Notes: a model not told the origin generated them from the sequence alone. DNA of 64,000 nt from Sclerotinia nivalis (GCA_029531795.1 JAPEIS010000004.1:2790001-2854000), one strand, 5' to 3'. Positions 1-11,656 are shown, counted from the stretch's first letter. A program made the numbers and translations.

Positions 1-768
1 GGAGAAAAGGATCTTGACGGTGCCTTTTTGCCAATAAGCGTTGGTAAGTACTTATCCTGCTACCTATTCCTCAGAATTCTCGTACTGACTCTATTTTCAG
101 ACAGCTTCGGGTCTTTTGTCTATGATGGCACTTTTGTGTCAGAAGCTGAGGCCCCAACCAACTATGCTGACCTTCTACATCCCAAATGGAAGGGTAAAAT
201 TGTAGCGACCTATCCTAACGATGATGATGCGATCGGATATCTCTTCTCCATTATCATCGAGAAGTATGGGTTTGAGTGGTTGGAGAAACTTGCAACCCAG
301 GACGTCCAATGGGTCCGCGGCACCGCTACTCCTGGCTTCGTTATTCAAGATAACCATAACAACGCCAACGCGTCCGCTTCCGGTTTGTCACCAAAAGGGC
401 GAGTTCTCACATTCACCTCTTATCCCCCCGCAAATGCAACATACGTTCGGGACGTCAGTCCGGAGGCTCCAGAACAACATATGTCATGGGCTCAGACGGC
501 TGCGGCTTTCGCCTCTACTAAGAGACCGAACACTGCTAAACTGTTCTTGGCTTGGCTTACAAGTGATGAGAACCAGAAGAATTCCACTACTGGATCAGTC
601 AGAAAGAGTTTAGATATTGGTGGAACCCTGTACGAAAGTAACACTACTCAAACTAGTCAATTCAGACAGTATATGCAGGACCGCACAAGGGTCGAGTGGT
701 GGAAATTGCAGTATGAAACTACGTTGGGACCGGCCCAAGGTGTTAACCCTATGGTTTTGTACCCTTAG
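1..768 (+). CDS. Periplasmic-binding-protein-like protein, 3' end
   Basis: This is the C-terminal part of a protein resembling extracellular solute-binding proteins of the ABC Fe3+/spermidine type, which some fungi encode as stand-alone secreted proteins. The start lies outside the window. Exon a is 1-43 and exon b is 101-768, separated by a 57-nt intron (44-100, GTAAGT donor, TTTTCAG acceptor) that is also open in frame. Family-like features include an aromatic YDGTFV strand, the stretch ADLLHPKWKGKI that is typical of these proteins, and a terminal helix with W-x-x-x-Y near GPAQGVNP. Several N-x-S/T sites (NAS, NAT, NST, NTT) fit an exported protein. No permease or ATPase gene is adjacent, so an actual transport role is not shown. 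Family recognition is from memory of the motif pattern. Confidence 0.72.
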   Translation, partial: GEKDLDGAFLPISVGKYLSCYLFLRILVLTLFSDSFGSFVYDGTFVSEAEAPTNYADLLHPKWKGKIVATYPNDDDAIGYLFSIIIEKYGFEWLEKLATQDVQWVRGTATPGFVIQDNHNNANASASGLSPKGRVLTFTSYPPANATYVRDVSPEAPEQHMSWAQTAAAFASTKRPNTAKLFLAWLTSDENQKNSTTGSVRKSLDIGGTLYESNTTQTSQFRQYMQDRTRVEWWKLQYETTLGPAQGVNPMVLYP

Positions 769-2037
769 TCTCAGTTATGAGATTTGTGGCGGGGCTAGAG
801 AAAAAGTGATGAAGTGTTGAGTTGGGGATTGCCGAGACTTGTGTAGGCGGAGTGGATCGTGCTTTGCACGTTGTATATATACTCTTCTCACTGCTGTAAA
901 CAGCCTTTAGGCTGCATTCAGTTCCTCTATTTAAGATGAATAGATTTAATGATCATTTTATGTCTCTTACTATACGCTGCAGTTCTCAAACAAGGAAAAT
1001 CAGAATGTTATCGGTGCATTTCACTTTCAAGTTGACTATACCACGAAAGTCCAGGAATTGTTATAGAGCCGGCGTCATGCACGGCATCAGCATTCCACGA
1101 ACCGGATCAGTATTCAATTTAGGATGCGGCTGGCGCGCTATCGACGCCTAATGATATGAGATAAGAAATATAAAACTATCAGGGAAACGTATAAAACACC
1201 AATCATTGAAATCTTGGCTGAGTATTCATGTGGAAAAAATCGCCTACCAAATGTAGATTCCCAACGTTAACAGCAATGCAACGACACCATCTTCGGCGAT
1301 ATATGTGTCGAAGTAATTTCTAAATGAAATTTTGAAGCCCTATCCTGTCCATCTCAAAATCCACCTCAAGATGCACTCCAAAACACCTCAGATCCTAAAT
1401 TGTTACAGTGATCATGTGATCACTTACACTAACCCTATTTAGTCTTACATACTATTATAAATAATCTTTAGCTTAGAACCTTTATTCAATATACACACTT
1501 TTATATACAATCAGAGCTAGTTGTTCTCACCATAACATAAATTCTCCGCAAGAGAGCCAAGTATTCAGCGCGCAGCGAGGTGATGCCCAAGGTGGTCGGC
1601 AAGCAAAGTTATAGAAATGGTGAGCGAGGTGGTAAATTCAGGTGGAGTCCCGCTTTTTGTTCCGAAGTCTTGCGTTAAAAATCTTCGGGAGTTGGACGAT
1701 GGATGTAGCTAGCTAAAGGATGAGAAAATCCATTGTGCATGCTCCGTACTCCAAATGATGAGATGAGGCCCATGTGCAAAAATTCAAAATAAGCTATAGT
1801 AAACTTTCTGGTTTGCACGGCAGTCATTTGAAATGCTATTTATTCCAAGACATTCCAATAGGAAATAGAGACAAGAATTATCAATTGATATAGAAATAAC
1901 CAATCGTCAGTGGTGTATGCACCCGTCTTTCGGAGGTATGAAAAGAACCATGACATATAATAACCCGGCCAGCTTGGTTATGCTCGCATCTTATCCAAGT
2001 ACCAACGATGCGTCCATAAGCTACCCACAGTTGCCCT
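769..2037. other. Intergenic region, no gene seen
   Basis: This interval is AT-rich with short open frames only and no splice-joinable coding pattern I could recognise. It separates the 3' ends of two convergent units: the binding-protein-like gene on the + strand and the decayed STAND-ankyrin gene on the - strand. Confidence 0.5.
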
Positions 2038-4275
2038 TTAACTATAGGAGTCGCGGAAGAGACGCGGCGAATAGTCCACCCAAGCCCCAGGAATAAAGGT
2101 AGCCAAAGGGGGGTCTTCGATAAGGGACCAAAAGTCTCCAGCAAATTGATCCGTTGGTTCTGATAACCAAAAGTTCCAATCCTCAGGACGAGGACCGTAG
2201 CGAAATCCAAGGACATGAGTCCATCCCCACTCGCATACCAACCCCCAGTCGACGTAATAAGTCACGCTAGTCACGGGAGTTTTCAATAAGAGCGGTGCAC
2301 AGCTTTCGCTTTGGTGACGCTTGAACAACAACATTTCTTTCTTGCCGTACTGTTCAAGGTCGACATTGGCTGACTGAAGAATTTCCAGCCAGTCAAGTAA
2401 TTGCCGTTCCCAGTGACGCATTCCAAAGTCAGCTAAGTATATTTCCTGAATTCTTTGTAAAGGCGTGGTTCTGTACGCACAGATATTATGGAGAGGAATT
2501 TCAGAAGCTATCATTCCACGGACGAGGTTTTCCCATGACTTATACATTCGAGAAAACGGCGGATCACCCCGATAATGTGGTTGTAATGCAAACACCTCTT
2601 CACCGCTGCAAATCTCTCACACAACTTCTGGAAGACTTCGATAATTGCGACGTCAGTTCTGTGTAGCGTGACGCATGATGAAAACTTTGGTCCGCCTAGA
2701 AATGATCTAATTAATTGAGGGGCTTGTTCCCATATACTAAGTCGTTCAAGCATTCTCGTGACAACGATGCATTTCTCTGTAAATGAAGGCTCCTTCCAAA
2801 ATGTGTGGTGTTGGATGTAACCAAATACATTCTCAGGTCCATAATTAGACTCGAAAATGGTCGTATCGCCAAGAAGCTCTTCATCCGCGCCCCCCTCAAT
2901 CAAGATGCGAACTATTTCAAAAGATTCCTAGTTGAGCTTGTATTTCATCACGGCCGCTAAAGATACAATTTCCTATAAAGCTGTGCGGCTTGATTTGATT
3001 CAGCTATTGACAAAAATTTATCTAGTCAATTTGGTTCTTACCCTGTGGCATGGTCATCGGCTGAAACATTAGCACCTGCCGAAAGAAGCAACTTGCACAT
3101 ATTGATATCACCGTTGTACGCTGCGAGCTGTGAAAAGTTAGACGCCTGGAAGCGGAAACTACAAACCTATAGACAGTTATAAGACTCACATGAAGAGGTG
3201 TTGCTCCTAGCCGGTCCATGGTGTCATAGGTAGCTTTACTTATGAAAGCACTATAATAGAATCTATCATTTACAAAGCCTGTTCGTTCCCCTAGCATTTT
3301 TTGCACATTTAAAACATCACCTTTAAGTATGTATCTCAAGATACTGAGTTTGGACCCAAGGTACGATAAGCCTGCATGTCGATGTTCCACCTCAAGGAGG
3401 ATAGGTCCTTGATGTACATACATTGCCATGCCCTGGTGGAAATCCACGCCGGAGGGTAATACACAGCTTCGGATTTCTGAATTTTTCCTGTATGGCTTTT
3501 CTCTTTCCGTTTTCGACTTTTCAATGATCCAAATAGATATGTAATCCAACTAGAAGATTCATATTGAATGGAATCCTGTTTAAGCACGCCGTCCATGACC
3601 GTAATATTGGCTCTTGGCTTTGTGGTGGCGGTAAACATGTGCGGTAAGACTTCGCTGTTCATCGATGCTTCAGAGATGGACTGTGGTACTCGCGGGGACA
3701 GAATATGACCTTGCAAATGTGTCAAGAAATGATCGAATGATGCCTGCACACTTGAGGTGAAAATTGCCGATTGCTGCTGTAAAACTGTACTTTGGCCTGT
3801 TAGTATTCCGTCCACCAATTTCACAGCAACTTACTTCGTCTGCCAGGAGATAGCTAGATGTAGGGATCTGGTAGCGCTTTTCATTCTCCTTTTCAACCTG
3901 TTCAGTTGGTCTGCTTCCAGGAAAACATTCGTGGATCCTAATGTCCGTCTCCATTTCCTGTTGGAATTGACATCTTTTGCCAGGTTGTTGACAAGATCAT
4001 CTAACTCTCCACAAGCATTTTTGGCATACTTTTATGCTATGTTCAAAGAAGCCACCCGTAGCTTGATTTGGATGCGTAACCCTTGCCTGATTTTCGAGAA
4101 TGCTACGGAGTATAACATGGTGACTTTCGATCTCTCGCATGAGAAAGGCTATATCATCCGGTGCGTCCCCGATCTGGTCCCAATAATTTTTAAGCTTGAT
4201 GATGCTAGACGCAAGGCTCCCAGCGAGCTGCACGATACTGATCCCACTGGCAATACCACCGAGGACTTCTGCCAT
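2038..4275 (-). pseudogene. STAND N-terminal domain / ankyrin gene, frame-broken
   Basis: The 5' end at 4275 encodes a start typical of the N-terminal domain of fungal STAND and ankyrin proteins (MAEVLGGIASGISIVQLAG, then SIIKLKNYW). A serine-rich linker follows, then ankyrin units: GATPLHLAAYNGD with CKLLLSAGAN, joined across a 62-nt intron (3189-3128), and later FEIVRILIEGGAD. A 38-nt or slightly longer intron begins at 3834. The reading frame changes at three places with no plausible intron. Near 4030 CQK must join ACGELDDLVNNL. Near 3350 the frame jumps from RTLGPN to LSILRYILKGD. Near 2615 the frame ending KLCERF jumps to the one reading EVFALQPHYRGD. The coding frame then runs to a stop at 2038. 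The other genes in the window are intact, so local decay is likelier than poor sequence. An intact gene would be an intracellular NOD-like or self/non-self recognition type protein. Confidence 0.7.
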
Positions 4276-4536
4276 CGTGAGAAAATTGTTTCAAAAATTG
4301 AGTTTGATTTGAACAACACAACAATGTCAATAGGCTGGACTTTGTTCTGGCAAAAGAAATGTCGACAAGCAGAGCTTTTCTATGAAACCCCACCATCAAG
4401 ACTGCCGCGAGGCTTAGTAGTCGCACAAATGCAGTCCAGCGGTTTTTTAAGTCGCACCGAGACTTCACTCCGCCACTTTCTGAAAAGTGGCACGAATGAA
4501 ATCTCGGAAGCATGTCTCTACTCGGAATATTGCATC

Positions 4537-4940
4537 TCAAATAGGCAGTGCTGTAAGCAGTCTAACAAACCTATCATCAAGCGTTTCCAATTGGCAGGCA
4601 GCACTTTCATATGATCCAATGAACACGGTGTGGTAGCCTTTTACATCCAATTGACTATCAAAGAATCTTGGAAGTTCCAAGTAAATTATCACGGCATGAA
4701 ATTTTCGTCCGCTAAAGACAGCTGGTGCCTGTAAATGATGGGCATGATATTCAGCAAGTCTTTCACGAAGCCATAAATCGTGACAAGCTCCCAAAATCTG
4801 ACCCCGCGCAGCATCTCAACAAGCAAGAACAAAATCGGATGCCACATTTCACGGGCTTTCAAGTTTTTCCTGATGGTTCGGTGGTTTCCCGTGAGGATGA
4901 GAAGGTTCAACGAAAAGTTTATTGCTATTTGACGCATGGG
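4537..4940 (-). pseudogene. Coding-like remnant upstream of the STAND-ankyrin relic
   Basis: Two overlapping - strand frames look protein-like. One reads WHPILFLLVEMLRGVRFWEL and then YGFVKDLLNIM. The other reads FSGRKFHAVIIYLELPRFF and ends at 4537. They overlap near 4710-4790 in different frames, so no single intact product exists without a frame change. I do not recognise the family. It may be a remnant of a neighbouring member of the same gene group, but the link rests only on position and shared decay. Confidence 0.22.
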
Positions 4941-7510
4941 GCTTCAGGAAGCACAAACCGACGTATTCTGTATCTGTAACCCCAAATTTTAAACCAGTCG
5001 CCCCTGATCATCATAAATCCTTGGTAATTTCCATACAAGCAATATGAAATCTGAAGATAATATCGATGAATTGGTAAGTGAAATTGGAAGATAGTTGCAT
5101 GGTATCGTATTAAAGAATGCTATTACTGTGTTCGAGTCGTAGGCTCGGCGTGATAATTCCCGACCCCTGAGAAGGAAGTATGGCGTCCTTTCGTTGTGTG
5201 GCTAATTCCAAAATAGCGAGGCCATGTAGCTGATCTTGTACATCGCGTGTCAATCTCGTGTTACACTGAGAAGGTTTAGAATTAGGTATCGTCTAGCAAC
5301 CTTCACATAGAGAGCACATAGAGAAAAGAGGAAGTGTTTGGCTAAGAAGATTGATAATCAAACAGACGCTGCTAAAAGAGGCCGATTGTTGTCATTCTCA
5401 TCAAGATATGATCTGAGAAGCTGATCAAAAAGGGTTGGGTGAGGCCCAACAACGATTGAATCTATCAAAGACCCATTCATGTCGAAAGAGAAAAATTTTG
5501 AGCTACGTATGAAGGCATTGAAACTTTACGCCCAACAAATAGGGAAAAAAGAAAAAGGCACAGTCGGCGATGAGAGCGGCATCACGTAAGTTAAGCAGCA
5601 GCACGTGACTTACGTGATGCTGGGAAGCAGGAAGGTGAGGGGGAAACTGGAGAGTAGCCGGAAATTTAGTGTGGAGATAGATTCATGGGTCCGGCGGTCT
5701 CGATGTCGAGAAAGCCGCTTGTACCAAGATTAGCAAGATCGCAACTATAGGAATTGACCAAGGTCTAACTCACTTGTACCCAATGCTCAGTATGATGTGA
5801 CTGTGTCTCGATTTGAAATTGAATGGAGAAGAAGAATACGACTTTGTAATCCAGGACTCTAATGGCATGTCGACACGTCCAGCACAAGTCCCGGCACCTA
5901 TGTTTGAAACCTCCTCACCGTGTCATAGATTTTAAAGACTATTGAAAGTAATACAGCCGATTTCACAATATGATTTGGTGTGGACTGTATCAATCTCACA
6001 ATCTCTCACGAGAAAAGATGTTTCCATTCCCCTTGCAACCAACTGACCTTAGAGGCTTCCTCGTCCCACTGCTGGCACATACTGGCAACAATTTCTGTAT
6101 CGTAACTAGATGTCTTTCAAACATACTGCCGTTTCTCGTGAAGATAAAAAAAATAGGATGGATGTAAGCTGGTAATTGAAAAGGCATTTTTATGACACAT
6201 TTTCGTTTGTTACTTCCTTCCTATTCCTGCCTTTCACTTACATAATCACCTCACTCAAAACAGATGGCAAGCAACAAAATATTCTTCCTTTGCAATTTGT
6301 TTTCATCTTCTCAACATCACCATTTTCACTCCAAAGATGACATACTCACTTACTTGGTCTTGTTTCTGCCCCATTTTACCTATTTACAATATACAAATCG
6401 ACATTCATTGACGTCACTACCCTCATGCATTTTTGAAGGAAGCCAAAAACTTCAACTACCCGTGATCTAGTTGGAAAGCATGTAGATGTTTATCCATCAT
6501 CGAGAAATCGTAACGAATCATCTCGAGCTCTATTTATGTCCTCGAGCCAACTTGACCCTAGCCAATATGGCTGAAGCTGGAAAGCTTCATATTTACTTAT
6601 CTACCTCGTTCGCAGCGAATCAAGTGATTTGCATCGATAAGGCGACACAAGATCTTACGAACCTCACTTGTGCATTGTTGGCCGATGGGGATATCCCAGT
6701 GCGGTATACAAGCTATCGGGTTTTAAATGAATCATATAGTATAAAAATTAGGAAGGTCGTGACAGTGATATGCTTGAAAGAATGAAGGCTCAATGTGGGC
6801 TTCCTTTCCCATGGAGTAGTCTGCCCTTAATTCAGGACTGGATTGGATCAGATAGCAGAATCACGACGTCACATCTCAAATACGGTGCAATAAGGACTAT
6901 CAATGATGGGTTCATATCTCTTTCCTAAGTACGCAAGCCCTGTCATCATGATCATTTTTTATTACTCAATCGAATTGCTTATTGATATCGATAGTCTTGA
7001 CCTCGGTGTTCATGGCTTCGAAAGGTGGCTCCGGGACTCCAGCATTAAGGCTGATTGTGTCGTTTCAGGAGTTTCTTATCGCTGTCACACGTTGTATCCA
7101 CTAGCGAGCATGCTCCCCCAGATTCCTTATCTTCACATTCCACACTTCTTTTTTATCATGGCACTGCATGGCTTGCATTACGTTGTCTTCTTCATGTACG
7201 ACAGCAATTGTTACTGGAATACAAGAATGATCTCTTCATGCTCATGGCTGCATGGTGAGGCTGAAGAATTGGATGAGGAACCTTGATCATTTTGCGAATG
7301 GTTTCCTTATCTTGAGTCTTGATGGAAGGAGCTCGGGATCTAATCTAAAAGAATTTCATACCCCATTTTTTTGATATTCCCCAGGTCTACTCTCCTAAAA
7401 TTTCTACAATTTGTTACCACATTTATGTGCATTTTTATTGAGCCCTAAGTTAGATCGGGTAGATAGTACAGTCATCGCGATTTTGTCACACATCAAGAGG
7501 TGTTTTCGTC
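4941..7510. other. Intergenic region with an inverted repeat and weak coding-like debris
   Basis: No intact gene is visible. The interval holds a perfect inverted repeat at 5579-5620 (listed separately). On the + strand at about 6570-6960 there are two stretches with protein-like composition. One contains AGKLHIYLSTSFAANQV. The other contains MLERMKAQCGLPFPW and DWIGSDSRITTSHLKYGAI. They are in different frames and I recognise no family. They may be part of a decayed gene. Confidence 0.35.
5579..5620. repeat. Perfect 13-bp inverted repeat with CACGTG in the spacer
   Basis: The arms are GCATCACGTAAGT (5579-5591) and its exact reverse complement (5608-5620), separated by 16 nt that contain the E-box hexamer CACGTG. 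Each arm also carries CACGTA. The element could be a binding site for a bHLH or bZIP regulator or a cruciform-prone sequence. No gene starts close by, so any function is inference. Confidence 0.75.
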
Positions 7511-9392
7511 ATGTCTGAGGAAACAACGAAATATTCCGAAAAAGGGGGGCATCATGGCAGCAAGCCCCCGTCAATATCACAATCGGAACAGATTGCAAAG
7601 GCGGCGGATATGCTGGGTGTGGAAGAAGGTGAAACAATATCAGCGGATGACGAACTATTGGCAACTTTGGGATATCGAGCTGAGTTAAAACGCGAATTTT
7701 CGTATATCACTGTTTTCGGGCAAAGTTTTGGAGCTATGGGAATTGCTCCAGCAATTGCCGAGAGTATGATTTTCAGTTTAGGTAGTGCTGGGAGTGTGGG
7801 AATGATATGGACCTACTTGGTGGGATGTTTGTTGCTTATCCCAGTGGCCTTGAGCCTGGGGGAATTGGGAAGTAGCATGCCTACTTCTGGGGGTTTGTAC
7901 TATGCAAGTTATAGTGTCCGAGAAAGGTTGATTGACTTATCCTAACTATTGATAGTGGGTTGCACGTTTGACTCCACCACGACAGAGAGCATTCATGTGC
8001 TGGCTTGCGTAGGTCCTTCCATCTGTGGTCATGTCAAAACCGCGTACTGATAACGTCAGAGGTTACATGAACGTCTTAGGGTATATATCGATATACGCAT
8101 CTACCATATATGCAGCGACCCTCATTCTTGGCGCAATCTGTAGTATTAACACAGATTCCGTGTTTGTGGCTACGAAGTATCAAAACTACGGCATGTTCAC
8201 GGCGACCACCTTTCTGACTTTTGGAATGACTTGTGTGCCCTCGCAAACACTCTCTCGTCTCAACTTGTTCTATATATTCTTGCAACTTGCTATGCTTTTC
8301 GCTCTGATTGTTGCTCTTGCTGCTGGAACACCCTCGGAACTCAAGAACTCCGCAAGTTTTGTCTTCGCAGACTTCCAAAACACCGGTTTCTGGACGAACA
8401 ATGGTTGGGCATTTATGCTCTCCTTTCTTACCCCAGTATGGGTTGTTTCTGGTTTCGAAAGCGCAGCTACCATAGCGGAAGAGGCGAGTAATGCCGCGAA
8501 AGCGGTGCCATTCGCGATGGTCTCCTCACTGGTAACAGCCGCAATAACAGGTTGGGCAGTCATTATAACTATTGCATTTTGTATGGGGCCGGATGTAATA
8601 AGTATAGTGACGTCACCTTTGGGCCAGCCTTTGGCACAGATTGCGTTCAATAGTTTGGGTAAAACTGGAAGTGTTGCGTTGTTGATCTTCCTATGGATTT
8701 CTAGTGTGGCTAATTGCTCGATTTTAATGGTCGCGGCTTCGAGAGAAACTTTTGCTTTTGCTAGAGGTTAGTCGTGTTACCTTAATTCTCAAGAATTTTG
8801 TGCCGAGGTATACAGCGAAAAGAAACTAACTAGATCTCGTCCAGACCACGGCCTTCCATTTTCGTCCTACCTGCGAGTGCTCTCATCCAACAAAACCCCA
8901 GTCCGCGCCATTTCTTTCGTCGCTCTCTGTACTCTTGCAGAAGGGCTTCTCATGCTCGTCAACTCCATCGCCATAAACAGTATATTCAACCTTGCTATTA
9001 TGGGTCTGTACTTCGCTTACTGCATGCCTCTAATCTCCCGACTCCTATTCCGACATTTTAAACCAGGCGTTTGGTACATGGGCGATACAGTTAGTTATAT
9101 CAGTGCAATTTATTCTGTGGCATGGATGACGTTCATTTTTGTCTTACTGCTTTTTCCGAGCTACGAACATCCAAATGCACAGGAAATGAATTATGCGGTT
9201 GTGGTTTTGGGCTTTGTTTTGGTTTTTTGCGTGGTGTATTATTGGTTGCCTGGGTATGGAGGGAAGACGTTCTTTAAAGGCCCGGTTAGGACGATTGATG
9301 AAGTTTTGCAAGAGAGAGGAGATGTTAGGGAAAGGGTGTTGAATGAAATTGAAGGGAGAGATGGGAGCGGAAATAAGTGCGATGATGGTTGA
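7511..9392 (+). CDS. APC-superfamily amino acid/GABA/choline-type permease
   Basis: The gene encodes a 570-residue polytopic plasma-membrane transporter of the fungal amino acid/choline/GABA permease type. Exons are 7511-7915, 7956-8008, 8060-8766 and 8845-9392; introns are 40, 51 and 78 nt and the exons sum to 1713 nt. The charged cytoplasmic N-terminus ends in ELKREFSYITVFGQSFGAMG, the usual entry into TM1. GELGSSMPTSGGLYY is the conserved loop region. FESAATIAEEASNA and FARDHGLPFS are further family signatures. The last exon adds hydrophobic segments and a short charged tail. Substrate cannot be read from sequence. The first intron is weak: its GTCCGA donor is atypical, but it is the only choice I found that keeps frame into WVARLTPPRQRAF. 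ATG at 7511 is the first in-frame start. Confidence 0.88.
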
Positions 9393-10576
9393 AATTTTAT
9401 TGTTCAACTATAATCAAATATACATGTTTAAAGTATAGATAGTATATGATGCTCAGCAGGCTTTTATTAATATCGATACGCATTTGATCAAGACGTAATT
9501 TTTATTGAGGGTTTTAACGTTTTAGAATTTTCGTCGGGAGCTGTGGATTTTAAAACCATAGTGTTCATGATCCATCCAGTACATCATTTCGAAGCGACCA
9601 TCGCCTACGAGTTGGAAGCAATCGTCTGGACTCCGCGCTACCATTGATGCGATCCAAGTCCGAATCGAAGCCCAGGTCGTCGATTTGCATTAACCGTAGA
9701 AATAGAGGTTTCACCAATCTCATGCGCTTGGTGCATGGGCAGCTAGCTGCGATCGCGACTTGGGGGAGTGCAATAAGATCCATCGCGCACAAAGCCCAGT
9801 GGCAAGTTTCAAAAGAGGACATGTATACCTCCAGAGCCACGGTATCGAGATCTGGATTGATGTATACCGGGTCGCGAAATAGCTGGGATTATGAATGAGA
9901 TCTTTATAGTAACAGAGAATCACACCCCAAATTTCTTGACTGACCCATAGGGTGGTGGACTCATCTTCAATGATGTATGCAGATTGATAAAATAATGATC
10001 TTCGAGGCTACATGTCCATGATAGCATAGAACGCCTAACTTTAGACATAATATGCGATGTTACCCGTGAGACACTCAAAAATCACATTGGGAAAACAAGT
10101 TTTGATATTGCCCGCAAGATCATGCTGAATACGTCAATCTTGCAAAGAGAGAAACAGTAGCAAAGAGGCAACATCTTGAAATAAAAGCCTACATGCCCTT
10201 TTGATGTTGACAAACAGGAGGAGAAGTCATTGGGATTTGTTCCAACATCCTCCAAACTTGTGATTGAGCCATTGTGTTGGAGCTCCGATTCACTGGAGGC
10301 TGAACATCCGTCCTATGGTAAGAGAAGATGGGGATCAAACCAGCGAATAAAAACACACTACTCAGCATCGCTTCTAGTCTATTTTTATATTCACCACAAT
10401 TTTGGCCTGATTTTGAACGACAGAAAAACAATTGGTATATGTAAGTTTTTCACAAAAATTGTTGAGACGCGTCCTTCAAAACCCTTCTGCATCTGACTTT
10501 TATCTATCATTAAACCTCAATAATACTGACAAATTATCTTGACAACCCTTCTTATTCTCCAAACTGAACGTTTATA
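9393..10576. other. Intergenic region, gene fragment only
   Basis: Apart from the short - strand fragment at about 9565-9890 (listed separately) no coding structure is visible. The last 100 bases before 10577 are pyrimidine-rich and AC-rich, as expected for the leader of the downstream gene. Confidence 0.45.
9565..9890 (-). pseudogene. Fragment resembling a 2EXR-type fungal protein
   Basis: A - strand frame reads RDPVYINPDLDTVALEVYMS and continues about 85 residues to a stop at 9565. The pattern xPVYINPxxDTV resembles the middle of fungal 2EXR-domain proteins, a large lineage-expanded family of unknown function. No matching upstream part (normally with a P-E-I-R region) is found in frame. 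The only in-frame ATG lies inside the conserved piece, so I treat this as a truncated copy. The family assignment is tentative. Confidence 0.33.
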
Positions 10577-11656
10577 ATGGCTGCACCTTCAAACAAAATG
10601 TCGGCCAACGTTACAGATGGAGCTGGGAAAGAAAATCCAGAACTGACAGCTGCCCCGAATGATCCTCATCAAGTCCGTGCAGACACCATTCAACCCTTCT
10701 TACGAAAAGCAATGGAGAGCCCTATCAATATTGGAGAGATTCCAGCCAGCCTTTTCTCACTAAAATCAGATTCCGATCATAACCTTATTCTACAAAGTAG
10801 CCATACCTCTTGTCCCATTCTCAAATCCAATAGCAGAAACAACATTCTCCTCTACCCAGGCTCTTTCAACCCACCCCATCAAGGCCACCTCGCCACGATT
10901 CAATATTTCTCCGAGCGCCGCGAGCAACTTGGTATCACTGCCATGTTCATTTTCGTAGACCCTGGCTCAATTGTGCAGGGGAAAAAGAAGAAATGGGGTG
11001 ATATCATTCTTCCACAAGACCTCCGCTACGAACTCTTCTACCGGGTACCCAAAATCTTTCAGCTGGTCGAATCTGGATGGCTTCAGCTCCTGGTGGGAGA
11101 TATGGATAATCATATTAAGGTTTTACGTATGACGACTGATCTAATTTCCGAAGCTGGATTTGATGTCAAGTTGGTAGGACTTTTGGGTGGGGATAAATTG
11201 ACGGTAGAAAGCGCTCCGCATTTACATCCGGGAAACTTGCAGGAATGGGGTCCGGTTGATGAGTTCCTTATCATTAATGCGCGACGGCCCGTGGACTTTT
11301 TTAATCCAAAGAAAGAAAAGGTTCCAAGGAACTTACCAGGCTGTACAGCTTGGGAGAAATGTACGGAGGCAGACAAAGAGACGGCGGAGCAGCTCAATGG
11401 GAGTGCCGGTGTGTTATGGACATCTCAGGCTTGGACCGTTCCTGGAAAGCCGATCATCCAATTTCGTGCTTCGCAAAGCAGTGCGTCGAACGGTGTTAGT
11501 TCTACCAAGATTCGACAAATAATGACTGAGGCTCAAGATGAAGAGCTTATGGAGGAATTGAAAGATAAAGTCATTAGCGTTGAAGTTCTGGTAGAGTGGT
11601 TACTGCTTCAACGCAATCGAGAGCGAGAGAACATTGATGAAAAGGCATTTCTTTAG
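10577..11656 (+). CDS. Nucleotidyltransferase-fold protein with HxGH motif
   Basis: This single-exon gene encodes 359 residues of the HxGH nucleotidyltransferase superfamily (cytidylyltransferase and NMN-adenylyltransferase relatives). GSFNPPHQGH at residues 95-104 supplies the HxGH nucleotide-binding motif. VSSTKIRQI (STKIR about 309-313) is the C-terminal ISSTxxR-type motif. Between them KLVGLLGGDKL resembles the conserved GxD segment. The first 90 residues are poorly conserved and polar. A large insert rich in W, P and K lies near residues 235-300. Compared with dedicated NMN adenylyltransferases it is longer and lacks a clear family-specific signature, so the nucleotide and acceptor are not assigned. 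ATG at 10577 opens the frame. NAD-pathway involvement is possible but unproven. Confidence 0.85.
   Translation: MAAPSNKMSANVTDGAGKENPELTAAPNDPHQVRADTIQPFLRKAMESPINIGEIPASLFSLKSDSDHNLILQSSHTSCPILKSNSRNNILLYPGSFNPPHQGHLATIQYFSERREQLGITAMFIFVDPGSIVQGKKKKWGDIILPQDLRYELFYRVPKIFQLVESGWLQLLVGDMDNHIKVLRMTTDLISEAGFDVKLVGLLGGDKLTVESAPHLHPGNLQEWGPVDEFLIINARRPVDFFNPKKEKVPRNLPGCTAWEKCTEADKETAEQLNGSAGVLWTSQAWTVPGKPIIQFRASQSSASNGVSSTKIRQIMTEAQDEELMEELKDKVISVEVLVEWLLLQRNRERENIDEKAFL

Noticed and set aside
3757..4614. 285-codon + strand frame
   Set aside because: It lies antisense to the STAND-ankyrin relic whose domains are recognisable on the - strand; its own translation has no motif and starts within antisense sequence.
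6903..7286. 127-codon + strand frame
   Set aside because: It is high in F, Y, H and I from AT-rich sequence and has no motif; possible debris only.
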